NCBI RefSeq assembly: GCF_030518195.1 | Contig: NZ_JAULSC010000003.1 | Location: 186,001 to 250,000, forward strand | From: Nocardioides cremeus | GTDB taxonomy: Bacteria > Actinomycetota > Actinomycetes > Propionibacteriales > Nocardioidaceae | Direction of reading: 5' to 3' | Length of the DNA: 64,000 nucleotides | Part shown: in pieces, positions 1 through 8,939 of the stretch | Layout of the letters: every line of letters begins with the position of its first letter | How positions within the stretch are numbered: the first letter of the stretch is position 1 | Notes under the pieces: model-generated | Told to the model about the DNA's origin: nothing | Database searches by the model: none | Seen by the model: the letters and a program-made list of their open reading frames with translations, nothing else | Made by a program: the position numbers and the translations under genes

Positions 1-858
1 GCGCCGGAGGGGACGCCGCAGACGGCCGGCGGTCAGCAGCTGCCCGTCACCGGGGTCGCGGTCCACGACACCGTCACGGGTCGTACGGTGCAGCACGATG
101 TCGAGACCGAGCACGGGATCGTCCCCGATGCACTCGTCTGGGCGGACGACGAGACGCTGGTGCTGTCCTACGGCCAGGAGTACGTCGGCGACGACGCCCC
201 GGCGAAGAAGCAGGGCGGTTCCAGCTTCCCCGAGGGGCTGATGAGCTGGCGGCCCGGCGTCGAGGAGGAGCCCGTGCTGACGGAGGTCAAGGCCGGCGGC
301 GTCGAGACGAGCAACGGCCGCGGGGCCCTGCTGGTCGAGCGGAGCGACGGCATGGTGCGCTGGGACGTCGAGACGGGGTCCGTGGCCCGGCTGCCCCTGC
401 CGGGGCGCTCGATGGCCGAGGTGACCGCTCTGGACCAGGCGGGGCGGGCAGCGGCGTACCCGCGAGGGAACCGACACCCCAACGGCATCAGCGTCGTCCG
501 TCTGGGCGGGCCGCAGGACTCGGTGCAGAGCACCCCCGTTCCAGGAGCCGACACCTTCGCCGTGCTGGCCTGGTTCGACGACGAGCACGTGCTCGCCGAG
601 CGGTACGCCCCGGACGAGCGGCACACCGAGCTGCAGCGCGTCGACGTGACGACGGGGGAGTCGGAGACGGTGGTCGACCTCCCGGGACCCGGGAACTTCG
701 CCGGTCAGCTGGCCCTCGGTCTGCTCGACGAGCCCTTCGCGTCTCGCCCGGCGCCTCCGGAGCCGCTCGACCCACGACTGCTCGTCGGGCTCTCGGCGGG
801 CGTCGTGCTCGTCGGGGGTGCCGCGCTGGTGCGTTGGAGGCGTCGTGCCCGACCGTGA
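1..858 (+). CDS. membrane-anchored beta-propeller-like protein, 3' part only
   Basis: The reading frame is open from base 1, so the start lies outside the window; 285 codons are present. The C-terminus has one hydrophobic segment followed by a short Arg-rich tail (RWRRRARP), as in a single-pass membrane protein with the propeller outside. It is clearly paralogous to the protein at 1398-2735: both carry a GxVAVxDxxxG segment followed by a TEHG element and both end in PxDPRL, a membrane segment and Arg residues. Its 3' end overlaps the next gene by 14 bases, exactly as in the second copy of this module. The partner of the sigma factor could be a regulatory sensor, but no anti-sigma motif is visible. 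Function is unknown. Confidence 0.8.
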   Translation, partial: APEGTPQTAGGQQLPVTGVAVHDTVTGRTVQHDVETEHGIVPDALVWADDETLVLSYGQEYVGDDAPAKKQGGSSFPEGLMSWRPGVEEEPVLTEVKAGGVETSNGRGALLVERSDGMVRWDVETGSVARLPLPGRSMAEVTALDQAGRAAAYPRGNRHPNGISVVRLGGPQDSVQSTPVPGADTFAVLAWFDDEHVLAERYAPDERHTELQRVDVTTGESETVVDLPGPGNFAGQLALGLLDEPFASRPAPPEPLDPRLLVGLSAGVVLVGGAALVRWRRRARP

Positions 859-1387
859 CACCGAGCTGCGTGCCCAGTTCGAGGAGTACGTCGCCGCTCG
901 TCGGCAGGCGCTGCTGCGCACGGCGTACCTGCTGACGGGCCAGCACGCCGACGCCGAGGACCTCGTGCAGCTCGCGCTGGTCAAGGCGATGCCGCACTGG
1001 GCCAAGATCGCCCACGACCCCGAGCCCTACGTGCGCAAGGTCCTGGCCCGGGAGTCGGTGAGTCGCTGGCGGGGTCGGCGCTGGCGGGAGGTGACGAGCG
1101 ACCGGCTGCCGGAGCGGGAGCAGGTCGGCGCCGACCAGACGGACCGAGCCGCGGTCCGCACCGCCCTCCTGGCGCTGGCCCCGCGGCAGCGCGCAGTGGT
1201 GGTGCTGCGCTACTTCGACGACCTCACCGAGGTGCAGACCGCGCAGGCGCTGGGGATCGCGGTAGGCACCGTGAAGTCGCAGTCACGCGACGCGATGACC
1301 CGGCTGCGTGGGCTGCTCGAGGTCGATCCGGTGAAGGTGCCAACCTCCGGGGCCGCTCACGGCGTAGGAGAGGGTGAGACCCCCTGA
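845..1387 (+). CDS. SigE-family RNA polymerase sigma factor (ECF), copy 1
   Basis: A 180-residue ECF sigma factor of the actinobacterial SigE family. Region 2 is visible in LLRTAYLLTG...DAEDLVQ near residues 20-45, and region 4 in LAPRQRAVVVLRYFDDL followed by the helix-turn-helix with GTVKSQ near residues 110-155. The GTG at 845 gives the normal N-terminus and a 14-base overlap with the upstream membrane protein. A start further upstream at 818 would add residues that lack family features. The gene is followed 10 bases later by a beta-propeller-like membrane protein. A paralogue lies at 2722. The target promoters and the regulator are not visible. Confidence 0.9.
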   Translation: MPDRDTELRAQFEEYVAARRQALLRTAYLLTGQHADAEDLVQLALVKAMPHWAKIAHDPEPYVRKVLARESVSRWRGRRWREVTSDRLPEREQVGADQTDRAAVRTALLALAPRQRAVVVLRYFDDLTEVQTAQALGIAVGTVKSQSRDAMTRLRGLLEVDPVKVPTSGAAHGVGEGETP

Positions 1388-1397
1388 GGAGGACCCC

Positions 1398-2735
1398 GTG
1401 AGCGAGACCACCGACCTGCACCGTCGCCTCGACGAGCTGGCCGAGCTGGGGCTGCGCGACGCTGCGCCGGCCCTCGCCGACCAGGCGTGGACCCGGGGGC
1501 GCGCCTGGCAGCGCCGTCGTCGGCAGATGACCGCCCTGGTGGCCGGTGCCGCTGCCCTCGTGGTGCTGGTGGTGGGCGTCGGCGCCCAGCAGCTCGCCTC
1601 GCTCGACACCGCTCCGGCACCGGCCACTCCCGGCGAGGCCGGCCCGCGCCTGCCCGACCGCCTGTACGACGCGTCCGGGTGGTTGCCGGGCACGGAGGGG
1701 GAGCCCCCCGGCGTCCTGTCGGCGGTCGTGGACGGCTACCGCGACGCGGTCTGGGGCGCCGGCGAGCCGGCGCTGCTCGGCATCTCGTCGCAGACCGGCG
1801 CGTACCGCTTCCTCGACCTGCCTGGCCGGGCCCGGACGGAGGAGCCGCAGACCGAGTCGGTGGCGCTGTCACCGGACGGGCGCCGGCTGGCCTACTGGCT
1901 GGAGGGCGAGCCCGACGGCGAGCCCAACCGGGCCGTCGGGTCGGTCGTGGTCGGGGTGGCCGTCCAGGACCTCGTCAGCGGTGAGGTGGTGCGCCACCGC
2001 CTGCCCACCGAGCACGGCCTCTCGACGGAGGATCTCTCCTGGGCCGACGGCACGCTGTGGTTCTCGTGGTTCCAGCTCGCCGGTGTCCGGGGCTTCGCCG
2101 GTGTCGACGGCACCACCGCGAGCTGGCAGGTCGGGGTCGCGGAGCCGAGGACGTGGGAGGGGCTGCCGGTGCAGCACCTCTACGCCACGACCAGCACCGG
2201 CCAGACGCTGGTGTCGGGCCTGGGGGACCGCGTGCAGCTGCTGACACCCGAGGCGCGTCGGATGGTCGACCTCGACACCCGCTCCGAGGGGCCGGCGTCC
2301 CTGAGCCCGTCGGGGGAGCGGCTGGCGGTGACCCTCGACCCCGACGGTGCCAACGTCAGCGACACCGGACCCCGCCAGGTCGCGGTCGGCGAGGTCGGAG
2401 CCGACGGCCAGGTCGAGCTGCGTGCGGTCAGCACCGCCGAGGCGCTGGAGGTGGTGGGGTGGCGCGACGAGGACCACGTGGTGGTCCGCTCCCGGCGCGA
2501 CGGTGTCCCCTCGGTGGTCTACCAGTCGATCGACGTCGACACCGGTGAGGTGGAGCCGATCGTGCAGGGCGACCAGGTCGTCGCCGTCGCCCAGCAGGCG
2601 TGGTCTGGCGACATCTTCGCCGCGCCGGAGCCGCCGTCCCCGATGGACCCGCGCCTGCAGTGGTCGTTGCTGGTCGGTGTGCCGCTCGCCGCCCTCCTGG
2701 GCCTGCTCGTCTGGAGGCGTCGTGACCGGCCTTGA
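1398..2735 (+). CDS. membrane-anchored beta-propeller-like protein (copy 2 of module)
   Basis: A protein of 445 residues. The GTG at 1398 is preferred over the GTG at 1374 because a GAGGAGG ribosome-binding site lies just upstream at 1386-1392. Residues about 1-40 are charged and cytoplasmic-looking, residues about 44-62 form a hydrophobic segment (VAGAAALVVLVVGVGAQ), and the large middle part has WD40/TolB-like repeats with SPDGRRLA and SPSGERLA elements. A second hydrophobic segment and Arg-rich tail close the protein. An N-terminal cytoplasmic stretch plus a membrane anchor next to an ECF sigma gene suggests a role in controlling that sigma factor, but this is inference. Confidence 0.85.
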   Translation: MSETTDLHRRLDELAELGLRDAAPALADQAWTRGRAWQRRRRQMTALVAGAAALVVLVVGVGAQQLASLDTAPAPATPGEAGPRLPDRLYDASGWLPGTEGEPPGVLSAVVDGYRDAVWGAGEPALLGISSQTGAYRFLDLPGRARTEEPQTESVALSPDGRRLAYWLEGEPDGEPNRAVGSVVVGVAVQDLVSGEVVRHRLPTEHGLSTEDLSWADGTLWFSWFQLAGVRGFAGVDGTTASWQVGVAEPRTWEGLPVQHLYATTSTGQTLVSGLGDRVQLLTPEARRMVDLDTRSEGPASLSPSGERLAVTLDPDGANVSDTGPRQVAVGEVGADGQVELRAVSTAEALEVVGWRDEDHVVVRSRRDGVPSVVYQSIDVDTGEVEPIVQGDQVVAVAQQAWSGDIFAAPEPPSPMDPRLQWSLLVGVPLAALLGLLVWRRRDRP

Positions 2736-3240
2736 CCAGGCTCCCGCATCCTTCACCGAGTACGTCGTGGCGCGCCGGGCGGCGCTGCTGCGCACGGCGT
2801 ACCTGCTCACCGGCGACGTGCACGACGCCGAGGACCTGGTGCAGGTGGCGCTGGCGAAGGTGGTGCCCCGCTGGTCGCGCATCGCCGGCGACCCCGAGCC
2901 CTACGTGCGCAAGGTGCTGGTGCACGAGAACGTCAGCCGGTGGCGCCGGCGCCGCTGGCGCGAGACGTCGGTGGAGGTCGATCCCGAGGTAGCGGCAGCA
3001 GCGGGCGGGCCGGAGCGCGAGGACGTGTGGGTGCTGCGCGACGCCCTGTCGACGCTGACGCCCAAGCAGCGCGCCGTCGTCGTGCTGCGCTACCTCGACG
3101 ACCTGAGCGAGCAGCAGACGGCCGACGCGCTCGGCGTCTCCAGGGGCACCGTGAAGTCGCAGACCCACGCGGCGCTGGCGCGGCTGCGCGAGCGGCTGCC
3201 CGACCTGCACCCGGAGTGGTCGGAGGCCGTGCGGCGCTGA
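2722..3240 (+). CDS. SigE-family RNA polymerase sigma factor (ECF), copy 2
   Basis: A 172-residue paralogue of the sigma factor at 845. Region 2 (LLRTAYLLTG, DAEDLVQVALAK) and region 4 (LTPKQRAVVVLRYLDDL, GTVKSQTHAALARLR) are complete. The GTG at 2722 overlaps the end of the membrane-protein gene by 14 bases, the same overlap as in the first module, which supports this start and a tandem duplication. The sequence between regions 2 and 4 differs clearly from copy 1, so the duplication is not recent. Confidence 0.9.
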   Translation: MTGLDQAPASFTEYVVARRAALLRTAYLLTGDVHDAEDLVQVALAKVVPRWSRIAGDPEPYVRKVLVHENVSRWRRRRWRETSVEVDPEVAAAAGGPEREDVWVLRDALSTLTPKQRAVVVLRYLDDLSEQQTADALGVSRGTVKSQTHAALARLRERLPDLHPEWSEAVRR

Positions 3241-3244
3241 CGGC

Positions 3245-3250
3245 TACCGT
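3245..3250 (+). promoter_or_regulatory. -10 hexamer of a likely leaderless promoter for the thiamine-binding protein gene
   Basis: TACCGT ends seven bases before the ATG at 3258. A start of transcription at the A of ATG is expected, and no Shine-Dalgarno sequence precedes the gene. Confidence 0.55.
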
Positions 3251-3257
3251 TCGCCCC

Positions 3258-3557
3258 ATGATCGTGGCCTTCAGCATCTCGCCCACCGCCGCCGACGAGA
3301 CCGGCAGCGTCTCGGAGGCGGTCGCCGCCGCCGTACGCGTCGTCAAGGAGTCCGGCCTGCCCTACGAGCTGAACTCGATGTTCACCAACGTCGAGGGTGA
3401 GTGGGACGAGGTGATGGCGGTCGTCAAGCGCGCCGTCGACGTCGTCGCCGAGGTCTCCCCGCGGGTCGGGCTGGTGCTCAAGGCCGACATCCGCCCCGGC
3501 TGGGACGGCCAGCTCAGCGCCAAGGTCGAGCGGGTCGAGCGGCTCCTCGACCAGTGA
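3258..3557 (+). CDS. MTH1187/YqgV-family thiamine-binding protein
   Basis: A protein of 99 residues, the usual length of the DUF77/MTH1187 family, whose members bind thiamine or its pyrimidine precursor. The family pattern is seen in the N-terminal strand (FSISPT), the YELNSMFTNVEGEWDEVM segment and the C-terminal KADIRPG element. The ATG at 3258 follows a -10 hexamer directly and is probably translated from a leaderless mRNA. The end overlaps the next gene by four bases (GTGA), so the two are likely co-transcribed. YjbQ-type proteins such as the one at 6082 have also been linked to thiamine phosphate synthesis, but the two genes are separated here. Confidence 0.85.
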   Translation: MIVAFSISPTAADETGSVSEAVAAAVRVVKESGLPYELNSMFTNVEGEWDEVMAVVKRAVDVVAEVSPRVGLVLKADIRPGWDGQLSAKVERVERLLDQ

Positions 3558-4149
3558 GCGAGGTCGCGCCGCAGCCGCGTGACCGTGCCCCGCTGGTGGC
3601 GCTCCTGGTCACGCTGCTGCTCGCCGCGCTGATCGTCACGGCCGCGGCGGTCGTGCCGCGCCTGCTCGCGGAGCCCGTCGACCGCACGCTCGACCAGGTG
3701 CGGGTCTACGACGACCTGCCCACCACCCACGTCGACGGCGACGTCGACTACGAGCAGGACCCGCCGGTCGGCGGCCAGCACGCCGACCGGTGGCTCGACT
3801 GCGGCGTCTACGAGACCCAGGTGCGCGCCGAGAACGTGGTGCACGACCTCGAGCACGGCACCGTCCTGGTGACCTACCGCCCGGGCACCTCGCCCGCCGA
3901 CGTCGAGCGGCTCGAGGCGCTGCTGCCCGACAACGGCATCCTCTCGCCCTGGGACGGTCTGGACGCCCCCGTGGTGGTCACGGTGTGGGGCCGCCAGCTC
4001 GCGCTCACCGGCGCCGACGACCCGCGGCTGCCACTCTTCATCGACACCTTCGGGGCCGGGGAGACCGCCCCCGAGCCGTTCGCCAGCTGCGCCGGCGGGG
4101 TGCCCGACGCCGACGGTTCGCAGGGGGAGGGGATGGGTAGCCTGCCGAC

Positions 4150-4153
<4 letters not shown>
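3554..4153 (+). CDS. DUF3105 membrane-anchored protein
   Basis: A protein of 199 residues with one N-terminal membrane segment (about residues 13-35, VALLVTLLLAALIVTAAAVV) and an outer domain of the DUF3105 family. The family signature is the CGVYETQVRAENVVHDLEHG stretch around residues 77-96, with the conserved HDLEHG. The function of DUF3105 is unknown. The GTG start overlaps the stop of the thiamine-binding gene by four bases. The 3' end contains the -10 hexamer of the next gene. Confidence 0.85.
4138..4143 (+). promoter_or_regulatory. -10 hexamer of a likely leaderless promoter for the M3 peptidase gene
   Basis: TAGCCT ends six bases before the GTG at 4150. It lies inside the end of the DUF3105 coding sequence, so the peptidase may have its own promoter in addition to read-through. 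Confidence 0.5.
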
Positions 4154-6075
<1,922 letters not shown>

Positions 6076-6081
6076 GACGAG

Positions 6082-6489
6082 ATGGACTCCGAGACCCGCA
6101 GCATCCACACCGGCGGCCGCGACGTGGTCGTCGACCTGACGCGTGAGGCCGAGCAGTGGTGCGCCGGCCGCGGCGACGGGCTGCTGCACGTCTTCGTGCC
6201 GCACGCCACCGCCGGCATCGCCATCCTCGAGATCGGCGCCGGCAGCGACGACGACCTGATCGCCGCCCTCGGCGACCTGCTGCCCGCCGACGACCGCTGG
6301 CAGCACCAGCACGGCACCCCCGGCCACGGCCGCTCCCACGTGATGCCGGCCCTGGTACCGCCGTACGCCACGGTGCCGGTGCTCGACGGCCAGCTCGCGC
6401 TCGGCACCTGGCAGAGCATCTGCCTGGTCGACCTCAACGTCGACAACCCCGACCGCAAGGTCCGATTCAGCTTCCTCACCTCCGCCTGA
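6082..6489 (+). CDS. YjbQ / UPF0047 family protein
   Basis: A 135-residue protein with the full UPF0047 signature: HVFVPHATAGIAILE near residues 36-50, HGRSHVMPAL near residues 77-86, and GTWQSICLVDLN near the C-terminus. These His residues line a small-ligand or metal site. Members of this family have been reported to show secondary thiamine-phosphate synthase activity, although the true role is unsettled. The gene starts six bases after the peptidase stop, so the pair is probably an operon. It is followed by the repeat cluster. Confidence 0.88.
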   Translation: MDSETRSIHTGGRDVVVDLTREAEQWCAGRGDGLLHVFVPHATAGIAILEIGAGSDDDLIAALGDLLPADDRWQHQHGTPGHGRSHVMPALVPPYATVPVLDGQLALGTWQSICLVDLNVDNPDRKVRFSFLTSA

Positions 6490-6500
6490 TCCCACCCACC

Positions 6501-6645
6501 GTTGGTCGAGCAGGGACGAGCGCCAGCGAGGAGCGTCGTCGAGACCCGGGTGAGTGACGGGCTTGCCGTACGCCATGGGGTCACGGGGTCTCGGCGTCGC
6601 TCGAGCCTTCGGCCCTCGCTGCTCGACCAACGGCGCGGCCCCGTC
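6501..6645. repeat. palindromic repeat unit 1
   Basis: A unit of 145 bp. It begins GTTGGTCGAGCAG, has GTCGAGACCC about 38 bases in, and ends with the inverted complements GGGTCTCGGCGTCGC and CTGCTCGACCAAC followed by a short spacer. The two arms can pair over much of their length, with a variable loop around the word CGCCGTACGCC. It starts 12 bases after the yjbQ-type stop. Confidence 0.9.
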
Positions 6646-6788
6646 GTTGGTCGAGCAGTGACGAGCGCCAGCGAGGAACGTCGTCGAGACCGGGTGACTT
6701 GCGTGGTCGCCGTACGCCATGGAGTCACGGGGTCTCGGCGTCGCTCGAGCCTTCGGCCCTTGCTGCTCGACCTACGGCGCGGCCCTTC
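6646..6788. repeat. palindromic repeat unit 2
   Basis: A unit of 143 bp, same arms as unit 1. The start is GTTGGTCGAGCAGTGACG and the end carries CTGCTCGACCTACGG, so the outer arm has one change. The central loop differs from unit 1 (GTGACTTGCGTGG). Confidence 0.9.
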
Positions 6789-6932
6789 GTTGGTCGAGCA
6801 GTGACGAGCGCCAGCGAGGAGCGTCGTCGAGACCCGGTGAGGTGCCCACGCGCCGTACGCCATGGAGTCACGGGGTCTCGGCGTCGCTCGAGCCTTCGGC
6901 CCTCGCTGCTCGACCTACGGCGCGGCCCCGTC
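6789..6932. repeat. palindromic repeat unit 3
   Basis: A unit of 144 bp, head-to-tail with units 2 and 4. The loop (GGTGAGGTGCCCACGCG) is nearly the same as in unit 4, which suggests that units 3 and 4 arose by the latest duplication. Confidence 0.9.
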
Positions 6933-7066
6933 GTTGGTCGAGCAGTGACGAGCGCCAGCGAGGAACGTCGCCGAGACCCGGTGAGGTGCCCACTCGCCGT
7001 ACGCCGGGTGGTTGCGGGGTCTCGGCGTCGCTCGAGCCTTCGGCCCTCGCTGCTCGACCAACGGCG
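6933..7066. repeat. palindromic repeat unit 4
   Basis: The last and slightly shorter unit. Its inner part has diverged (CGCCGGGTGGTTGCGGGG instead of CGCCATGGAGTCACGGGG). It ends with CTGCTCGACCAACGGCG and is followed by a partial echo of the outer arm, CCTCGCTGCTCGG, at 7071-7083. Confidence 0.88.
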
Positions 7067-7094
7067 GTGGCCTCGCTGCTCGGTTCACTGGTGG

Positions 7095-7110
7095 TCGAAC
7101 GTGCGTTCGA
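7095..7110. promoter_or_regulatory. LexA-type SOS box
   Basis: TCGAACGTGCGTTCGA is a perfect match to the actinobacterial SOS box as I know it (TCGAAC, four bases, GTTCGA). It ends one base before the -10 hexamer at 7112, so bound LexA would block RNA polymerase at the gene starting at 7124. Confidence 0.85.
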
Positions 7111-7111
7111 G

Positions 7112-7117
7112 TAGGGT
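7112..7117 (+). promoter_or_regulatory. -10 hexamer of a leaderless, SOS-controlled promoter
   Basis: TAGGGT ends six bases before the ATG at 7124 and directly follows the SOS box. Confidence 0.6.
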
Positions 7118-7123
7118 GGGGGC

Positions 7124-7495
7124 ATGCCCACCCACGTCGCCCCGCCAGGCTGGCCGGTCGAGGTGCGTCCTCCGGACGCGCCCGACTGGGAGGCCACGGC
7201 GGCCAGCTGGTTGCTCGACCTGTGCCCGCCCGACTTCCGCGGCTACCCGGGGCTGCGCAAGCACGTCGTGGTGCTGGCCCGCTTCGCGGTGCTGCACGTC
7301 GAGGCCGGCCAGGCCGCGGCGCGCCGCGGCCTGAGCGAGGCCCGCTCCGAGCTGCGCGACGTGGCCACCCCCGACGTGGTCGAGGCCGCGGTGCAGACCT
7401 GGATGATCGAGGACGCCCGGCTCGCCGGCGTACGCCGCGCGGTCGGGCTGGTCGAGGAGGCCCTGCGAGGTCGGCGCTTCATCGCGCGCCTGTGA
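7124..7495 (+). CDS. conserved hypothetical protein under an SOS box
   Basis: A 123-residue protein without a signal peptide or membrane segment. It has a W-rich N-terminus (APPGWPVEVRPP, WEATAASWLLDLCP), a YPGLRKHVVVLARFAVLHVE segment and an Arg-rich C-terminal helix. I do not recognise a domain. The ATG at 7124 sits six bases after a -10 hexamer, giving a leaderless mRNA, and the promoter carries a perfect SOS box. A role in the response to DNA damage is therefore inferred from regulation only. It is probably not co-transcribed with the NUDIX gene, which has its own -10 hexamer. Confidence 0.8.
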   Translation: MPTHVAPPGWPVEVRPPDAPDWEATAASWLLDLCPPDFRGYPGLRKHVVVLARFAVLHVEAGQAAARRGLSEARSELRDVATPDVVEAAVQTWMIEDARLAGVRRAVGLVEEALRGRRFIARL

Positions 7496-7506
7496 GCGCT
7501 CGCCCC

Positions 7507-7512
7507 TAGGGT
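7507..7512 (+). promoter_or_regulatory. -10 hexamer of a likely leaderless promoter for the NUDIX gene
   Basis: TAGGGT ends seven bases before the GTG at 7520. This decides between three in-frame GTG codons at 7511, 7514 and 7520 in favour of the last. Confidence 0.55.
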
Positions 7513-7519
7513 GGTGCGC

Positions 7520-7945
7520 GTGCACCGGTTCTCGAGCGTGGCCCTGGTCGACCGCCGGGGCTGGCTGCTGATGCAGGAGCGCGACGAGCACCCGGTCATC
7601 GACCCTGAGAAGTGGGGTCTGCCGGGTGGGTCGATCGAGCCGGGGGAGACCCCGGAGCAGGCGGCCCACCGCGAGCTGGCCGAGGAGACCGGGGTCGAGC
7701 TGACCTCGGGCCTCGAGGCCGCGGGGGAGTGGACCTTCCACAGCCCCGCCTGCGGCGGCGACGACACGGTGCACCTCTTCGCGGCGGCCGTCGACCTGGT
7801 CGACGCCGACATCGTCTGCGGCGAGGGCCGCCAGATGGTCTTCGTCGCCCCACGGGAGGTCCTGGAGAAGGACCTGACCGTCTCGGGGCGGCTGCTGCTG
7901 CCGCTCTTCCTGACCTCGCCCCTCTACGACAGGCTGTGCCAGTGA
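7520..7945 (+). CDS. NUDIX hydrolase
   Basis: A 141-residue NUDIX enzyme. The complete Nudix box is visible: [23 protein letters not shown], that is G-x5-E-x7-REL-x-EE-x-G, near residues 37-60, so it should be an active pyrophosphohydrolase on a nucleoside-diphosphate-linked substrate. The substrate cannot be read from sequence. The start was chosen by the -10 hexamer at 7507. The stop overlaps the next gene by four bases, indicating coupled translation with the SMP-30-like protein. Confidence 0.9.
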   Translation: MHRFSSVALVDRRGWLLMQERDEHPVIDPEKWGLPGGSIEPGETPEQAAHRELAEETGVELTSGLEAAGEWTFHSPACGGDDTVHLFAAAVDLVDADIVCGEGRQMVFVAPREVLEKDLTVSGRLLLPLFLTSPLYDRLCQ

Positions 7946-8886
7946 CGACCTCCTCGACCTCCGCCCGACCCGAGATCCACCCGCTGCCCGGCCACGGTGC
8001 CGAGGACGTGCTGGTGCTGACCGACGGACCGCACGAGGGCTCGGTGCTCTCCGGCACCGAGGACGGCGCGATCTTCCGGCTCTCCCACGACGGGCGCCGC
8101 ATCGACCGGGTCGCCCACACCGGCGGGCGGCCGCTGGGCCTCGAGCTGCACCCCGACGGCCGGCTGCTGGTCTGCGACGCCCGCCGCGGGCTGCTGCGCG
8201 TCGACCTGGCCACCGGCGACGTCGAGCAGGTGGTCCACGAGGTCGGCGGGCGCGAGATGGTCTTCTGCAACAACGCCGCGATCGCCTCCGACGGCACCGT
8301 GTGGTTCAGCGACTCCTCGACGCGCTTCTCGATCGAGCAGTGGAAGGACGACTTCGTCCAGGACACCCGCACCGGCCGTCTGCTGCGCCTCGACCCCAGC
8401 GGCGAGGTCAGCGTGGTGCTCGACGGGCTGGCCTTCGCCAACGGCGTCGCGCTGGCCGCCGACGAGTCCTTCGTGGTGGTCGCCGAGACCGGCGGGCGCA
8501 CCCTGGTGCGGCACTGGATCACCGGCGAGCGGGCCGGCACCCGTGACCTGCTGGTCGACGACCTGCCCGGCTACCCCGACAACATCGCCCGCGGCAGCGA
8601 CGGGCTGATCTGGGTCGCCATCGCCAGCCCCCGCGACCCCGTCGTCGAGCGGCTGCAGCAGGGCCCGCCCTGGCTGCGCCGCCAGGTGACGCGGATCCCG
8701 CAGCCGCTGCAGCCCAAGCCCGCCCGCACCTGCCGGGTCCAGGCCTACGACGACACCGGCCGCCTGGTGCACGACCACGACCTGCCGGCCGAGGGCTTCC
8801 ACATGGCCACCGGGGTCCGCGAGCACGACGGCGCCGTGTGGATCGGCAGCCTCCTCGAGCCCGCCGTCGCGGTTCTGCGTCGCTGA
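7942..8886 (+). CDS. SMP-30/strictosidine synthase-like beta-propeller hydrolase
   Basis: A 314-residue six-bladed beta-propeller of the SMP-30/gluconolactonase and strictosidine-synthase-like superfamily. Typical blade elements are [37 protein letters not shown] and [12 protein letters not shown]. The Asn and Asp residues in [13 protein letters not shown] fit the divalent-metal site of this fold. These enzymes are usually lactonases or esterases. The GTG overlaps the NUDIX stop by four bases. It is not secreted by any visible signal. Confidence 0.82.
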   Translation: MTTSSTSARPEIHPLPGHGAEDVLVLTDGPHEGSVLSGTEDGAIFRLSHDGRRIDRVAHTGGRPLGLELHPDGRLLVCDARRGLLRVDLATGDVEQVVHEVGGREMVFCNNAAIASDGTVWFSDSSTRFSIEQWKDDFVQDTRTGRLLRLDPSGEVSVVLDGLAFANGVALAADESFVVVAETGGRTLVRHWITGERAGTRDLLVDDLPGYPDNIARGSDGLIWVAIASPRDPVVERLQQGPPWLRRQVTRIPQPLQPKPARTCRVQAYDDTGRLVHDHDLPAEGFHMATGVREHDGAVWIGSLLEPAVAVLRR

Positions 8887-8897
8887 GGGACGCCCCC

Positions 8898-8903
8898 TAG
8901 ACT
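8898..8903 (+). promoter_or_regulatory. probable -10 hexamer of the dxs promoter
   Basis: TAGACT would start transcription near 8910 and leave a leader of about 30 bases with an AGGAG ribosome-binding site at 8931-8935. Confidence 0.45.
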
Positions 8904-8939
8904 TGCCACCCCACCCCCGCCGCCACAGCAAGGAGCCCC

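Larger units (their letters stand above)
6490..7123. other. non-coding stretch holding the palindromic repeat cluster and SOS-regulated promoter
   Basis: This 634-base gap holds four related repeat units (6501-7066), then a short unique segment with an SOS box and a -10 hexamer. Open frames across the units exist in several frames and on both strands only because the repeats are GC-rich. Their encoded peptides repeat with the DNA unit and look like no protein family, so I call no gene here. Confidence 0.85.

Noticed and set aside
6501..7066. CRISPR array
   Set aside because: Units are about 145 bp, palindromic and adjacent without unique spacers, and there are no cas genes.
6502..7334. Open frames through the repeat cluster (100 to 211 codons)
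   Set aside because: The peptides repeat with the DNA unit and change frame with the unit length (143 to 145 bp, not a multiple of three).
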